Source: Tahibacter aquaticus
Lineage (GTDB): Bacteria > Pseudomonadota > Gammaproteobacteria > Xanthomonadales > Rhodanobacteraceae
Direction of reading: 5' to 3'
Length of the DNA stretch: 64,000 bases
Assembly: GCF_004363655.1 (NCBI RefSeq)
Contig: NZ_SNZH01000015.1
Location: 100,898 to 164,897, forward strand
Shown: positions 42,897-51,662 of the stretch, one piece after another
Layout of the letters: every line of letters begins with the position of its first letter
Position numbering within the stretch: position 1 is the first letter of the stretch
Position numbers and translations under genes: made by a program
Notes under the pieces: generated by a model
The model's database searches: none
Seen by the model: the letters and a program-made list of their open reading frames with translations, nothing else
Told to the model about the DNA's origin: nothing

Positions 42897-45143
42897 TTAG
42901 TCGAAGCGCAGCTGGATGCCGGCGCTGGCGGCGCGGCCGGGCGAGCTGTAGCGGTCGATGGACGGCCCCTGGTTCAGGCCGCGCACGCTGTTCCACTCCC
43001 AGTAGTGCTTGTCGCCGATATTGGTAAGGCCGGCGTAGACGGTCAGCATCGGCGTCGGCGTCATATGCACATAGGCGTCCACAATGCCATAACCGGGTGC
43101 GGCGAACGCCGTGCCCGTGCCTGAAGGTGCCAGGCGCGACTTTTCCTTGACGAAGGTGCCGACGATTTCCGCGCCCCAGTTCTGCCCCTCGTAGGACAGG
43201 CCGAGCACGGCCTTGGCCGGCTCCACGCTGTTGAGCGGCACATCGCGCACGCGGTCGTCGCCCTTGGCGCTGGACAGCGCGGTGCGGATCTCGAAACCGT
43301 CCAGTGCCGGCGTGAAATGGCCCAGGCGCAGGCCGGCGCTGGCTTCGGCGCCGCGAATGTCGACGCGGCCGATATTCTGCGACTGGAACAGCAGCAGGCC
43401 GCTGGCCGGATCGGTGCCGATATTGATCAGCGACTCGATGAAATCCTTGTAGCGGTTCTTGTACACGGCCACGCTGGCAAAACCGGCATCGCCGTCCACG
43501 CGCACGCCGAACTCGGCGCCGCGGCTGGTTTCCGGCTTCAGGTCCGGGTTCGGCAAGGCGGTGTAGCCAAATTGCACATTGGTAAAACCGACGTTGATGT
43601 CGCTGTACGGCGGTGCGCGGAAACCCGTCGTCAGCTGGCCATAGACGCGCCAGCTGTCGGCCAGGGTCCAGATAGCGGCGAACTTGGGCGAGAAGCGGTC
43701 GCTGTCCAGTTCTACCGGCGTTACGCCGGGATTGTCGGCAGCGAACACGGCGTCGCTGCGCGGGTCGACCTTGAAACTGTCGTAGCGCACCGCCGGCACC
43801 AGGTGCAGGCGGCCGTCGAGCAGGCCGATATCGTCCTGCGCGAACACGGCAATGCGGCGCGTGTCGGTCAGCGGGAAATCGCGCACCGGAAACACGTCGG
43901 GCGATACCACGTTGCTGACGGCGCCGGTGGTCAGGTTGCGCTGGAATCCGTCGCGCTGTTCGCGGATGCGGCCGCCGGCGTATTCCAGGCCGTAGGCGAA
44001 ATCATGCGTCGCGCCGCCGCCTTCGATGCGCTTCTTGGCCAATGCCTCGACGCCGTTTTCGCGCTGTTCGTACTCGAAGCGGCGGTAGCGCGAGATCGGG
44101 TTTACGGCATTGCCGCCGACGATGGAGGCACGGTCTTCGTAGGTGTCCTGGCGCGTGTCGCTGTTCTGCGCATAGATCTTCCATTCCAGCGTGTCCACCG
44201 CTGCCGCCTTGAGCGTGTACAGCTGGTCGAAGGACAGGCGCGCGCGCTCCTTGCGGTCGTCCGCGTCCAGGCGGCTGGTCAGCGTCTGGGCGCCGCCGAC
44301 AGCGCGCAGGCCGAGCTGGTCCAGTGCGTTCGTATCGGAATTGTTGCGCGCCGCATCCAGTGTCACGCGGGAGAAATTCTCCGCATCGCCGAAGACGTAT
44401 TTCGCCAGCAGCGAATTCGCATCGGTTTCCTGCGGGTTCGGCCGCGTGCGCGTGCCGCCATAGGAGTCGCGCTCGCCCTTGTTGTTCAACGCATGGCCGT
44501 CGCGGTGCGTGAGCACGGCGACAAAGCCGTGCTGGCCGCGCTGCAGCGCGCCGGTGACGCTTTCCGCCGACTGGCGGTCGGCGCTGTCGTACATGGCCTT
44601 GATGCCGAGATAGCTGCCGTCGCCGTCCTTGATGTAGTCGATGGGATCCTTGGTCACGAAACTGACCACGCCGCCGAGTGCGTCGGAGCCCTGCAGCGCC
44701 GACGCCGCGCCGCGCACGATCTCGACCCGCTTGAGCGTATCCAGGTCCACGAAATCGCGTCCGGCGCTGGAGAAGCTGCCGATGGCGAACGCGTCCGGCG
44801 CGCTGACGCCGTCGGTCTCGATGCGCACGCGATTGCCGTCCAGGCCGCGGATGGCGAAGCCGCTCAGGCCGAAGCGGCCACCGCCGGTGACGCCGACACC
44901 GGGTTCGTAGCGCACCAGATCCCTGATGTCCTGGTTCAGCCGCTTGTCCATGTCTTCGCGCAACAGCACGGTGGTCTCGGCCGCAACGTCCTTCACTGCC
45001 TGGGCCGAGAAGGTGGCCGAGACGATGATGCGTTCGAGTTGGTCATACGTATCTGCCGCCGCGCTGTCGGCGGCTTCGGCGTGGACCAGGGCAGGGCAGG
45101 CGATCGCGCAGGCGACAGCCAGGGAAAGACGGGAAGAGGACAT
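42897..45143 (-). CDS. TonB-dependent receptor, hemoglobin/heme type
   Basis: The product is 748 aa, an outer-membrane beta-barrel with signal peptide (MSSSRLSLAVACAIACPALVHA). The plug domain includes DQLERIIVSATFSAQAVKDV (TonB box region), RDLVRYEPGVGV, FAIRGLDGNRVRIETDGV and VEIVRGAASALQGSDALGG. The barrel carries the FRAP box (GFRAPPYSDINVGF) and NPDLKPETS, motifs shared by heme and hemoglobin receptors of the HemR/HmuR type, and ends with an aromatic-type residue pattern (GIQLRFD). It imports heme iron with energy from TonB. A Fur box lies about 90 bases upstream. Confidence 0.92.
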   Translation of the reverse strand: MSSSRLSLAVACAIACPALVHAEAADSAAADTYDQLERIIVSATFSAQAVKDVAAETTVLLREDMDKRLNQDIRDLVRYEPGVGVTGGGRFGLSGFAIRGLDGNRVRIETDGVSAPDAFAIGSFSSAGRDFVDLDTLKRVEIVRGAASALQGSDALGGVVSFVTKDPIDYIKDGDGSYLGIKAMYDSADRQSAESVTGALQRGQHGFVAVLTHRDGHALNNKGERDSYGGTRTRPNPQETDANSLLAKYVFGDAENFSRVTLDAARNNSDTNALDQLGLRAVGGAQTLTSRLDADDRKERARLSFDQLYTLKAAAVDTLEWKIYAQNSDTRQDTYEDRASIVGGNAVNPISRYRRFEYEQRENGVEALAKKRIEGGGATHDFAYGLEYAGGRIREQRDGFQRNLTTGAVSNVVSPDVFPVRDFPLTDTRRIAVFAQDDIGLLDGRLHLVPAVRYDSFKVDPRSDAVFAADNPGVTPVELDSDRFSPKFAAIWTLADSWRVYGQLTTGFRAPPYSDINVGFTNVQFGYTALPNPDLKPETSRGAEFGVRVDGDAGFASVAVYKNRYKDFIESLINIGTDPASGLLLFQSQNIGRVDIRGAEASAGLRLGHFTPALDGFEIRTALSSAKGDDRVRDVPLNSVEPAKAVLGLSYEGQNWGAEIVGTFVKEKSRLAPSGTGTAFAAPGYGIVDAYVHMTPTPMLTVYAGLTNIGDKHYWEWNSVRGLNQGPSIDRYSSPGRAASAGIQLRFD

Positions 45144-45230
45144 AGCGCCAGCCTTAATGCAGGAAAGGATTACGCGGCTGGCGTGGTTCGCTCAGGAACC
45201 GGGCTGGCAATACGCAGAGGTCAAGTATTC

Positions 45231-45252
45231 GTTAATGATAATCATTCTTAAC
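45231..45252. promoter_or_regulatory. Fur box upstream of the heme-receptor gene
   Basis: GTTAATGATAATCATTCTTAAC is an AT-rich inverted repeat in GC-rich surroundings. Its core TAATGATAATCATT matches the Fur consensus (16 of 19 positions by my alignment). It sits ~90 bases upstream of the receptor start, so iron would repress the receptor-DUF6607 unit through Fur. Confidence 0.85.
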
Positions 45253-45283
45253 TGGCTGTCAAACCAGTGCCGCCCGCGGCGTT

Positions 45284-45324
45284 GAAAAAAACAGCCCGGC
45301 TTCAGCGCACTGCCGAAGCCGGGC
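45284..45324 (-). terminator. Rho-independent terminator of the delta-60 repeat gene
   Basis: On the minus strand, GCCCGGCTTC (45324-45315) pairs with GAAGCCGGGC (45303-45294) to give a perfect 10-bp stem, followed by CTG and a T7 run (45290-45284). It lies 24 bases past the stop of the gene at 45348. Confidence 0.92.
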
Positions 45325-45347
45325 CGGGTGTCCGCTGGACTGGCGGT

Positions 45348-46742
45348 TTATTCGAGGCCGTTGCCGAAAATCCGGTCCGACTCCAGCTTGGCCGCGACCA
45401 CGTCGTAGTTGCTTCCGCTGACATACGAATAGCCGCTGACGAGGATGCCGCCGCCACCGAAGCCGATGGCCACCGGAATATCGATGGCGCCCGGCAGACC
45501 GAAGTCGACCGTGCTCACACCGCTGCTGCCGAAGGCGTTGCTCAGGCGGCCGTCGCTGCTGAAGGCGCGTACGTCGAAGTCGCCGAGGTCCGAGTCGTTG
45601 CGCAGGCCCAGCACCAGGAAACCGTCGCTGCCGGGGCGGCGCATCAGCTTGACGAATTCCAGGTTTGCGTTGCCCAGGCTGTTGATGACGAAGCCCTCGT
45701 CATTGAGGCCGAAATCGTTGTTGAGCAGATTGCCGCGCCGCAGCCTGGCCAGCATGCCGCCGCGACGGCCGCCATCGACGTCGACCACGCCGACGACATA
45801 GGCATCGTCCTCGGCTTCCGCGGTATCGACCAGGATCACGTCGCGCACCGTGGTATCGCGCGCCGACGAGCTTTCTACGGAAAAGGCGAATTCCTGGTTC
45901 GGCGACAGCGGGTCTTGCGTGCCGTCGGTATTCAGGCGAATGACCAGTCCGTCGATGTCGGTCGCGCCGACTACGCTGGTGCTGCCGACGCCGACGATCT
46001 TGCCGTTGCTGGCCAGTGCGACGGCGCGGATGTCATGGTTGGTGAAGATATTCGTGCGGCGGATCAGCGAAATGTTCGAGCCCTGCAGATTGCCGAAACC
46101 CAGGTCTGGCTGGCCATTGGCGTCGAAGCGGGCGAAGGCCGCATAGCGTTCATTGACGGCGCCGGGGGCGATGGTGCCGGCGACGATGAACTTGCCGTCG
46201 GGCTGCACGACGATGTCACGGGCGAAATCCTGGCTGCCGGGGAAAGAATTAACTTTTACACACGGGTTGCCGATCGGCGCGGGGAAATTGCGATTGGTGC
46301 CGTTGCTGGCGAAGAAGCGGCAGACCAGCATGTCGTTGTCCGTGCCGTTGCCGGTCTTGTAGCCCGACACCAGCAGGCTGCCGTCCGGGCTCAGGGCGAT
46401 GCCGGTGGCGACGACATTGGTTTCCAGCGAAATGTTGCGCCCGTCGCTGCTGAACGTGCTATCCAGCACGCCGGCGGCGTTCAGTTTGCTCACGCCGATG
46501 CGCTGAATGCCGTTTTCGTCCTGCACCGTGGCCGCGGTATACAGCGAGCCATCGGGACCGGTCACGGAGTCGGCGGCAATATCGGTTTTTGCCGTACCCA
46601 GGTCGTATTGAATGACGTTGCGGCCACTGCCGAAGAGACCCCAGCCCGTGGCCAGGTCACCGTCGGCGGCAAATGCCGCGGGGGCTGCGGCGGCGAAGGC
46701 ACTGGCCAGTGACAAGGCGATGAACGAGTGGCGGATACGCAT
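45348..46742 (-). CDS. Secreted delta-60 repeat protein with 'IFGNGLE' tail
   Basis: The product is 464 aa with a Sec signal peptide (MRIRHSFIALSLASAFAAAAPAAFA). The mature part consists of delta-60 type repeats of about 55-60 residues (units such as ALSPDGSLLVSGYKTG, VVQPDGKFIVAGTIAPG, ARFDANGQPDLGFG, RAFSSDGRLSNAFGSSGV), which fold as a beta-propeller-like chain. It ends SDRIFGNGLE, a tail similar to that of the protein at 55067. Role unknown; it is probably secreted or on the cell surface. CAGGAG precedes the start. Confidence 0.88.
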   Translation of the reverse strand: MRIRHSFIALSLASAFAAAAPAAFAADGDLATGWGLFGSGRNVIQYDLGTAKTDIAADSVTGPDGSLYTAATVQDENGIQRIGVSKLNAAGVLDSTFSSDGRNISLETNVVATGIALSPDGSLLVSGYKTGNGTDNDMLVCRFFASNGTNRNFPAPIGNPCVKVNSFPGSQDFARDIVVQPDGKFIVAGTIAPGAVNERYAAFARFDANGQPDLGFGNLQGSNISLIRRTNIFTNHDIRAVALASNGKIVGVGSTSVVGATDIDGLVIRLNTDGTQDPLSPNQEFAFSVESSSARDTTVRDVILVDTAEAEDDAYVVGVVDVDGGRRGGMLARLRRGNLLNNDFGLNDEGFVINSLGNANLEFVKLMRRPGSDGFLVLGLRNDSDLGDFDVRAFSSDGRLSNAFGSSGVSTVDFGLPGAIDIPVAIGFGGGGILVSGYSYVSGSNYDVVAAKLESDRIFGNGLE

Positions 46743-47055
46743 GGTGCGGTACTCCTGATGAGTGAGGTCAGGGGTACATACGCAGGCGGTCCGGGTCAGG
46801 GATCATCGGAGCTGAAGGTGTTGCGGAGGTACGTGCGGCACAGCGGCAAAGCGTTCGCCGTGCTCAAAAGCCCTCGTCCCCCAAGCGAGGCTTGGAGGAG
46901 AGGGATCTTCCGGCTTTCCGGAAACGCGGCGATTGCGGTCGGGAAATGCGCTGGCCTGACTCTCGATGCAAAATTTTCCTGACTAAAAAATCCAGGGACG
47001 AAGAAAAAATCGAAGTTCAAAAACCAAAAAGCCAAACGCCAATAGACAAGCCCCC
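46743..47055. other. 313-bp gap with an A-rich segment
   Basis: No gene is supported. Bases 46978-47043 are strikingly A-rich on the plus strand (CTGACTAAAAAATCC, AAGAAAAAATCGAAG, AACCAAAAAGCC) in a GC-rich genome. Just before, CCCTCGTCCCCCAAGCGAGG resembles a small dispersed hairpin repeat. The A-tracts may include the bioA termination region or bend DNA. Confidence 0.4.
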
Positions 47056-48423
47056 TCAATCCCTGACCGCCACCTCGATACCCTGCCGCGCCACCTTCAC
47101 CATCGCGTCGATCTGCTCCGGCGTAATCACATAGGGCGGCATGAAATAGACGATGTTGCCCAGCGGCCGCAGCAGCATTTCCTGTTCCAGTCCATGGCGA
47201 TACACACGCAAGCCACGCCGCTCATGCGCCGGGAATGCTTCGCGCGTGCGTTTGTTGCGCACCAGCTCGACCGCGGCAATCAAGCCGGTCTGGCGCACAT
47301 CGGCCACGTTCGGATGATCGCGCAGGGGTTCCAGTTCACGCGCCAGATGTGCCGCCAGCACGGCATTGCGCTGCAGCACGGGTTCGTCGCGGAACAGCTG
47401 CAAGGTCGCCAGCGCCGCGCGGCAGGCCAGCGCATTGCCGGTATAGCTGTGCGAATGCAGGAACGCCTTGCCGCTGCGGTATTCGGCGTAGAAAGCCTGG
47501 TAGACCACGTCGCTGGTCAGTACCGCCGACAGCGGCAGCATGCCGCCGCTGAGCCCCTTGGACAGGCAGAGGAAATCTGGCGTCACTGCCGCTTGTTCAC
47601 AAGCGAACAATGTACCGGTGCGGCCGAAACCCACGGCGATTTCGTCGGCGATGAAGTGCACGCCGAATTCGTCGCAGAGTGCGCGCAGGCCGCACAGATA
47701 GGCGGGATGGTGCATGCGCATGCCCGCCGCGCACTGCACCAGCGGTTCGATGATGACGGCACAGGTTTCTTCCGCGTGGCGTTCCAGCAGCGCACGCAGC
47801 TCGCCCAGTCGGCGTTGCGCGCAGTCGGCGGCGCTTTCGCCCGGCTCGGCCTCATAAGCATCGGGCGAGGGCGCGAACAGCGGCTGCAGCAGCAGCGGTG
47901 CATACGTGTCGCGATACAGCGGCACATCGGTGACCGACAGCGCACCCAGCGTTTCGCCGTGGTAGCTGCCGCTCAGCGCGATAAAGCGCTGCTTGCCGTG
48001 GCGGCCCAGGTTGCGCCAGTAGTGGAAGCTCATCTTCAGCGCCACTTCGATCGCGCTGGAACCGTTGTCGGCATAGAACACACGGGCCAGCCCGGGCGGC
48101 GTCACGCGCACCAGTTCTTCGGCCAGCTGCAAGGCGGGTTCATGGGTGAAGCCGGCCAGCATGATGTGGTCCAGCGTATCGAGCTGGTCTTTGAGGGCGG
48201 CCACCAGCTGCGGGTGGCGATGGCCGAATACGTTGGTCCACCACGAGCTGACCGCGTCAAGGTAGCGACGTCCGTCGGCATCGTGCAGCCACACTCCTTC
48301 GGCACGCACGATCGGCAGCAGGGGCAGGGTTTCGTGGTCGTGCATCTGGGTACAGGGATGCCAGAGCACGGCGAGGTCGCGCGCGGCTAGCGCGGCGTTG
48401 GAGCGGGGCAGGGTAGATGACAT
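47056..48423 (-). CDS. bioA: Adenosylmethionine-8-amino-7-oxononanoate aminotransferase
   Basis: The 455-residue product makes 7,8-diaminopelargonate in biotin synthesis, using PLP and S-adenosylmethionine as amino donor. Visible motifs: LWHPCTQMHDHETLP, LDAVSSWWTNVFGHRHP, FYADNGSSAIEVALKM, GSYHGETLGALSVTD, FIADEIAVGFGRTGTLFACE, and the PLP lysine in LCLSKGLSGGMLPLS; FLHSHSYTGNALACRAAL closes the site. I start at ATG 48423 (MSSTLPRSN); upstream frame extension runs antisense into gspG. No other bio gene is nearby. Divergent from gspG across only 52 bases. Confidence 0.95.
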   Translation of the reverse strand: MSSTLPRSNAALAARDLAVLWHPCTQMHDHETLPLLPIVRAEGVWLHDADGRRYLDAVSSWWTNVFGHRHPQLVAALKDQLDTLDHIMLAGFTHEPALQLAEELVRVTPPGLARVFYADNGSSAIEVALKMSFHYWRNLGRHGKQRFIALSGSYHGETLGALSVTDVPLYRDTYAPLLLQPLFAPSPDAYEAEPGESAADCAQRRLGELRALLERHAEETCAVIIEPLVQCAAGMRMHHPAYLCGLRALCDEFGVHFIADEIAVGFGRTGTLFACEQAAVTPDFLCLSKGLSGGMLPLSAVLTSDVVYQAFYAEYRSGKAFLHSHSYTGNALACRAALATLQLFRDEPVLQRNAVLAAHLARELEPLRDHPNVADVRQTGLIAAVELVRNKRTREAFPAHERRGLRVYRHGLEQEMLLRPLGNIVYFMPPYVITPEQIDAMVKVARQGIEVAVRD

Positions 48424-48475
48424 GGCTTTGCTATGATCGGCGACGTTTTCTCCCTGCCGCAAGCAAAGGTCTCGC

Positions 48476-48925
48476 ATGCCCCGCGTCTTGTCGAATTCTG
48501 CGTTCCGCGCTGCGCGCGGTTTCACCCTGATCGAAGTGCTGGTGGTGGTGGTGATCCTTGCCATCCTTGCCGCTGTCGTCGTACCCAAGATGATGGAGCA
48601 CCCGGGCGAGGCGCGCGTGGTGCGGGCCAAGGCCGACATCCAGGCCATCGTGACGGCGCTGAATACCTACAAGCTGGACAACTTCAGCTATCCCGCCACC
48701 GAGCAAGGCCTGGAAGCGCTGGTGAGCAAGCCCGCCGGTGCGCCGGAAGCGCCGAACTGGCGCAAGGGCGGTTATCTCGACGGCGTGCCCAAGGATCCCT
48801 GGGGCCGCACCTATCTGTATCTGCAGCCGGGCCAGCACGGCGACATGGACGTCTATACCCTGGGCTCCGACGGCAAGACCGGCGGCGAAGGCGAAGCCGG
48901 GGACATCGGCAATTGGAGAAACTGA
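48476..48925 (+). CDS. gspG: Type II secretion major pseudopilin GspG
   Basis: The 149-residue product is the major pseudopilin. The prepilin signal ARGFTLIEVLVVVVILAIL has Gly-Phe at the cleavage site and Glu at +5. The globular part has the GspG hallmarks KADIQAIVTALNTYKLDNFSYP, TEQGLEALVSKP, YLDGVPKDPWGRTYLY and the calcium-loop-like end YTLGSDGKTGGEGEAGDIGNW. It polymerises into the periplasmic pseudopilus that pushes folded proteins through the secretin. First gene of gspG-N. Confidence 0.97.
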   Translation: MPRVLSNSAFRAARGFTLIEVLVVVVILAILAAVVVPKMMEHPGEARVVRAKADIQAIVTALNTYKLDNFSYPATEQGLEALVSKPAGAPEAPNWRKGGYLDGVPKDPWGRTYLYLQPGQHGDMDVYTLGSDGKTGGEGEAGDIGNWRN

Positions 48926-48972
48926 TTCGCCAGCACGCCGCGGCTGCGTCACTGCGTGCGGCGGACAGGGCA

Positions 48973-49497
48973 ATGCTGCCGCCCGGCGGCGCGCGTTGCG
49001 CAGGACAGGCTGGCTTTACCTTGATCGAACTGCTCGTCGTCGTGGTGATCGTCGCGGTGATGGCTGCGGTGGTGGCGATGACCCTGGCGGGCGGCGGTGG
49101 CGAACGCCAGCTGGAGCGCGAGGCAGAGCGGCTGCAGGCCTTGCTCGGCTATGCCTGCGAACACGCCGAGATCGGCGGCAAGCCGGTTGGCCTGGGCCTG
49201 GTCAGTGATGGCTATGTCTTCAGCGAACAGAACGGTGAAACCTGGAAACCGTTCGACCAGGGCGAGCTGCGCGAGCGCCGCTGGCCGGGTGCCTTGCGCG
49301 CCGATCTCAGCCGCGACGGCAAGCGCCTGCCGCTGCAGCCGCAGCCGCCGGACAAGCCTCAGGTGATCTGTTTCGCCTCGGGCGAACTGACGCCGTTCCG
49401 GCTGGAACTGGGCCTGGCCGATGCAAGCCTGCGCTGGCGCCTGGACGGCCTGCCCGACGGCACGGTGGAGCGGGAGCGGCGCGATGCGGCGTATTGA
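48973..49497 (+). CDS. gspH: Type II secretion minor pseudopilin GspH
   Basis: The 174-residue product has the prepilin motif QAGFTLIELLVVVVIVAVM with Glu at +5, then EREAERLQALLGYACEHAEI and VGLGLVSDGYVFSEQNGETW, the GspH beta-sheet domain. The start is uncertain: ATG 48973 gives a 14-residue leader; an in-frame TTG at 48913, overlapping the gspG end, would give a leader of 34. I prefer the ATG because leaders are normally short. A minor pseudopilin near the pseudopilus tip. Confidence 0.92.
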   Translation: MLPPGGARCAGQAGFTLIELLVVVVIVAVMAAVVAMTLAGGGGERQLEREAERLQALLGYACEHAEIGGKPVGLGLVSDGYVFSEQNGETWKPFDQGELRERRWPGALRADLSRDGKRLPLQPQPPDKPQVICFASGELTPFRLELGLADASLRWRLDGLPDGTVERERRDAAY

Positions 49498-49867
49498 GCG
49501 CGGCCGCGGTTTCACCTTGCTGGAAGTGCTGATTGCGCTGGTCGTGCTGAGCCTGGCACTGACGGCGCTGGTGCACGCCGCCAGCGTCAGCACACGCGAT
49601 TTCACTGGACTGCGCGAGCGCAGCTACGCCGGCTGGATTGCCGCCAACGTGCTGACCGAATTGCGCCTGAAAGAACGCATGCCGTCGGCCGGCCGCCGCG
49701 ACGGCCAGCTGCGCTATGCCGGGCGCGAGTGGTTCTGGCGCATGGACATCGAAGCCACCGAGGAAGCGCATGTGCGCCGCATCGACGTACACGTCTTCGC
49801 CGATGCCGCGCGCAGCGACCCGGTGGCGCAACTGACCGGCTTCGCCGGCGATACCCTCGCCCAATGA
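49484..49867 (+). CDS. gspI: Type II secretion minor pseudopilin GspI
   Basis: The 127-residue product starts MRRIERGRGFTLLEVLIALV, a classic prepilin signal with Gly-Phe cleavage and Glu +5, followed by SLALTALVHAASVSTRD and the short GspI domain (WIAANVLTELRLKERMPSAG, RYAGREWFWRMDIEATEE). GspI nucleates the pseudopilus tip complex with GspJ and GspK. It overlaps gspH by 14 bases and gspJ by four (ATGA). Confidence 0.95.
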   Translation: MRRIERGRGFTLLEVLIALVVLSLALTALVHAASVSTRDFTGLRERSYAGWIAANVLTELRLKERMPSAGRRDGQLRYAGREWFWRMDIEATEEAHVRRIDVHVFADAARSDPVAQLTGFAGDTLAQ

Positions 49868-50481
49868 CGCCGCTGCACCCGCGTCCGCAGGGCTTCACCC
49901 TGGTCGAGGTGCTGGTCGCCACGGCCGTGTTCGCGGTGCTGTCGGCGCTGGCCTGGGGCGGGCTGAATGCCGTGATCCGCGCGCGCAGCGCGCTGGTCGC
50001 CGAACAGCAGGATTTCACCCGCACCCTGCGCGCGGTCGGCAGCCTGGAGCGCGACCTGCTCGCGGCGGTGGCACGGCCGGTGCGGGGCAATTACGGTGAA
50101 CCGCTGCCAGCCTTGCGCGGCGACGGCGATCACCTGGAACTGACCCGGCTTGGCTATGCCAGCAGCCTGGTTGACACGCGCTCGGCGCTGGAGCGCGTGG
50201 TCTACGAACAGGACGGCGCCACGCTCAAGCGCGGCCGCTACGCCGTGCTCGACCGCGCCGCCGGCAGCCAGGCCGAGTTTTCCACCGTGCGCGACAGGCT
50301 GCGCCGGCTGCAATTTCGCTACCTGGACGAGCGAGGCCAGTGGCTGGATGCCTGGCCGCGCCGCGACGATGCACCCGAAGCGCTGCCGCGGGCGGTGGAA
50401 TTCCGCCTCGACCTCGACGGTGTCGGCCAGGTCAGCCGCGTGGTCGAACTGCCCGTTGCCGTCAGCAGAGGCAGCGGCTGA
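49864..50481 (+). CDS. gspJ: Type II secretion minor pseudopilin GspJ
   Basis: The 205-residue product starts MTPLHPRPQGFTLVEVLVAT with Gly-Phe cleavage and Glu +5. The rest fits GspJ: LAWGGLNAVIRARSALVAEQ, VGSLERDLLAAVARPVR, RLRRLQFRYLDERGQWLDAWP, LPRAVEFRLDLDGVGQV. It is part of the GspI-J-K tip complex. Its ATG overlaps the gspI stop and its stop shares one base with the gspK ATG, so translation is coupled. Confidence 0.95.
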   Translation: MTPLHPRPQGFTLVEVLVATAVFAVLSALAWGGLNAVIRARSALVAEQQDFTRTLRAVGSLERDLLAAVARPVRGNYGEPLPALRGDGDHLELTRLGYASSLVDTRSALERVVYEQDGATLKRGRYAVLDRAAGSQAEFSTVRDRLRRLQFRYLDERGQWLDAWPRRDDAPEALPRAVEFRLDLDGVGQVSRVVELPVAVSRGSG

Positions 50482-51416
50482 TGCGCGCGCGGCAACGCGG
50501 CGTGGCATTGGTGATTGCGCTGCTGGTGGTCGCGCTGGCCACGGTGCTGATCGCCGGCCTGCTCGATCGTGGCGAGCTGGCCGCGGCACGCACGCGCAAC
50601 CAGCTGCGCGTGGAACAGGCTGATGCCTATGCGCGCGGGCTTGAGCTATACGCCGCCCGCGTGCTGCAGAAAGATGCCGAGCAGGCCGCCGGCGACAGCA
50701 ATGGCGACATCTGGGCCATGCCCTTGCCGCCGACGCCGGTGGTGGGCGGCCGTATCAGCGCACAGATGCGCGACATGAACGGCTGCTTCAATCTGAACAA
50801 CCTGGTCTCCGGCGATGCCAACCAGGGCGAGTGGCGCGAACGCTTCGCGCGCCTGCTGACGGCCTTGCGGCTGGACCCGACACTGACCGACATCGTCGTC
50901 GACTGGGCCGACGCCAACGCCGAACCCGGTGGCGGCGGTCATGGCAGCGGCGCTGAAGACGGCGTCTACGCAGCGGCCGTGCCGGCGTATCGCGCGGCCA
51001 ATCGCGACTTCGTCCATGTTTCCGAACTGCGTCTGGTGCAAGGCATGGGCGGCAGCGTCTACGCCACTCTCGCGCCGCATGTCTGCGCCTTGCCGCGCGG
51101 TACCTTGCTCAACCTCAATACCGCCAGCATTCCGGTGCTGCAATCGCTGAGCGCGCGCATCACCGAGGAAATGGCCCGGCGCCTGTGGAAGGAAGGGCGC
51201 GCCAGCTGGGGCGCCGTCAGCGACTTCCGCCAGGAACTCATCGCCGCGGGCATACCGCCGCCGCCGACACTGGAACTGGGCCTCAGCACCGAAAGCCGCT
51301 ATTTCCTCGCCCGTGGCGAGATCGAGCTGGACGGCCTGAAGTTCCACCCCACCAGCCTGATCGAGCGCAGTGCGCGGGGCATCCGCGTGCTGCAGCGCTC
51401 GCGCGGCAGCGACTGA
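50481..51416 (+). CDS. gspK: Type II secretion minor pseudopilin GspK
   Basis: The 311-residue product starts MRARQRGVALVIALLVVALA. As in other GspK proteins, the +5 Glu is absent, which places it at the very tip. The large extra domain follows: MRDMNGCFNLNNLV, ADANAEPGGG, HVSELRLVQGM and LLNLNTASIPVLQSLSARI. It caps the pseudopilus with GspI and GspJ. After it there is a 246-base gap without a gene before gspL. Confidence 0.95.
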   Translation: MRARQRGVALVIALLVVALATVLIAGLLDRGELAAARTRNQLRVEQADAYARGLELYAARVLQKDAEQAAGDSNGDIWAMPLPPTPVVGGRISAQMRDMNGCFNLNNLVSGDANQGEWRERFARLLTALRLDPTLTDIVVDWADANAEPGGGGHGSGAEDGVYAAAVPAYRAANRDFVHVSELRLVQGMGGSVYATLAPHVCALPRGTLLNLNTASIPVLQSLSARITEEMARRLWKEGRASWGAVSDFRQELIAAGIPPPPTLELGLSTESRYFLARGEIELDGLKFHPTSLIERSARGIRVLQRSRGSD

Positions 51417-51662
51417 CCAAACGCCGGGCGCGATGAACCTGCCCCGATGCCCAGCCACGTGGCCTCGGGCGGCAGCCCGCCGTCGAAAGCAAGGCTTCGG
51501 CGCCATGGTGGCTGCAGTCAGCCCGGCACAGACGCCACGCAACGGATACGTGATCGCGCCCTGCGCCAGTCTGCGACTCCAGTCACGCCGGGGCGCCGGC
51601 TGGCGCGCGGGTGCGGCGTGGGCTACTGCTACAATCCCCCGGTCCTGTCCTGCTCCGGCCGT

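Noticed and set aside
46728-46982. 84-codon plus-strand frame in the gap upstream of the delta-60 repeat gene
   Set aside because: It overlaps a small hairpin repeat, has no ribosome site and matches no family I know.
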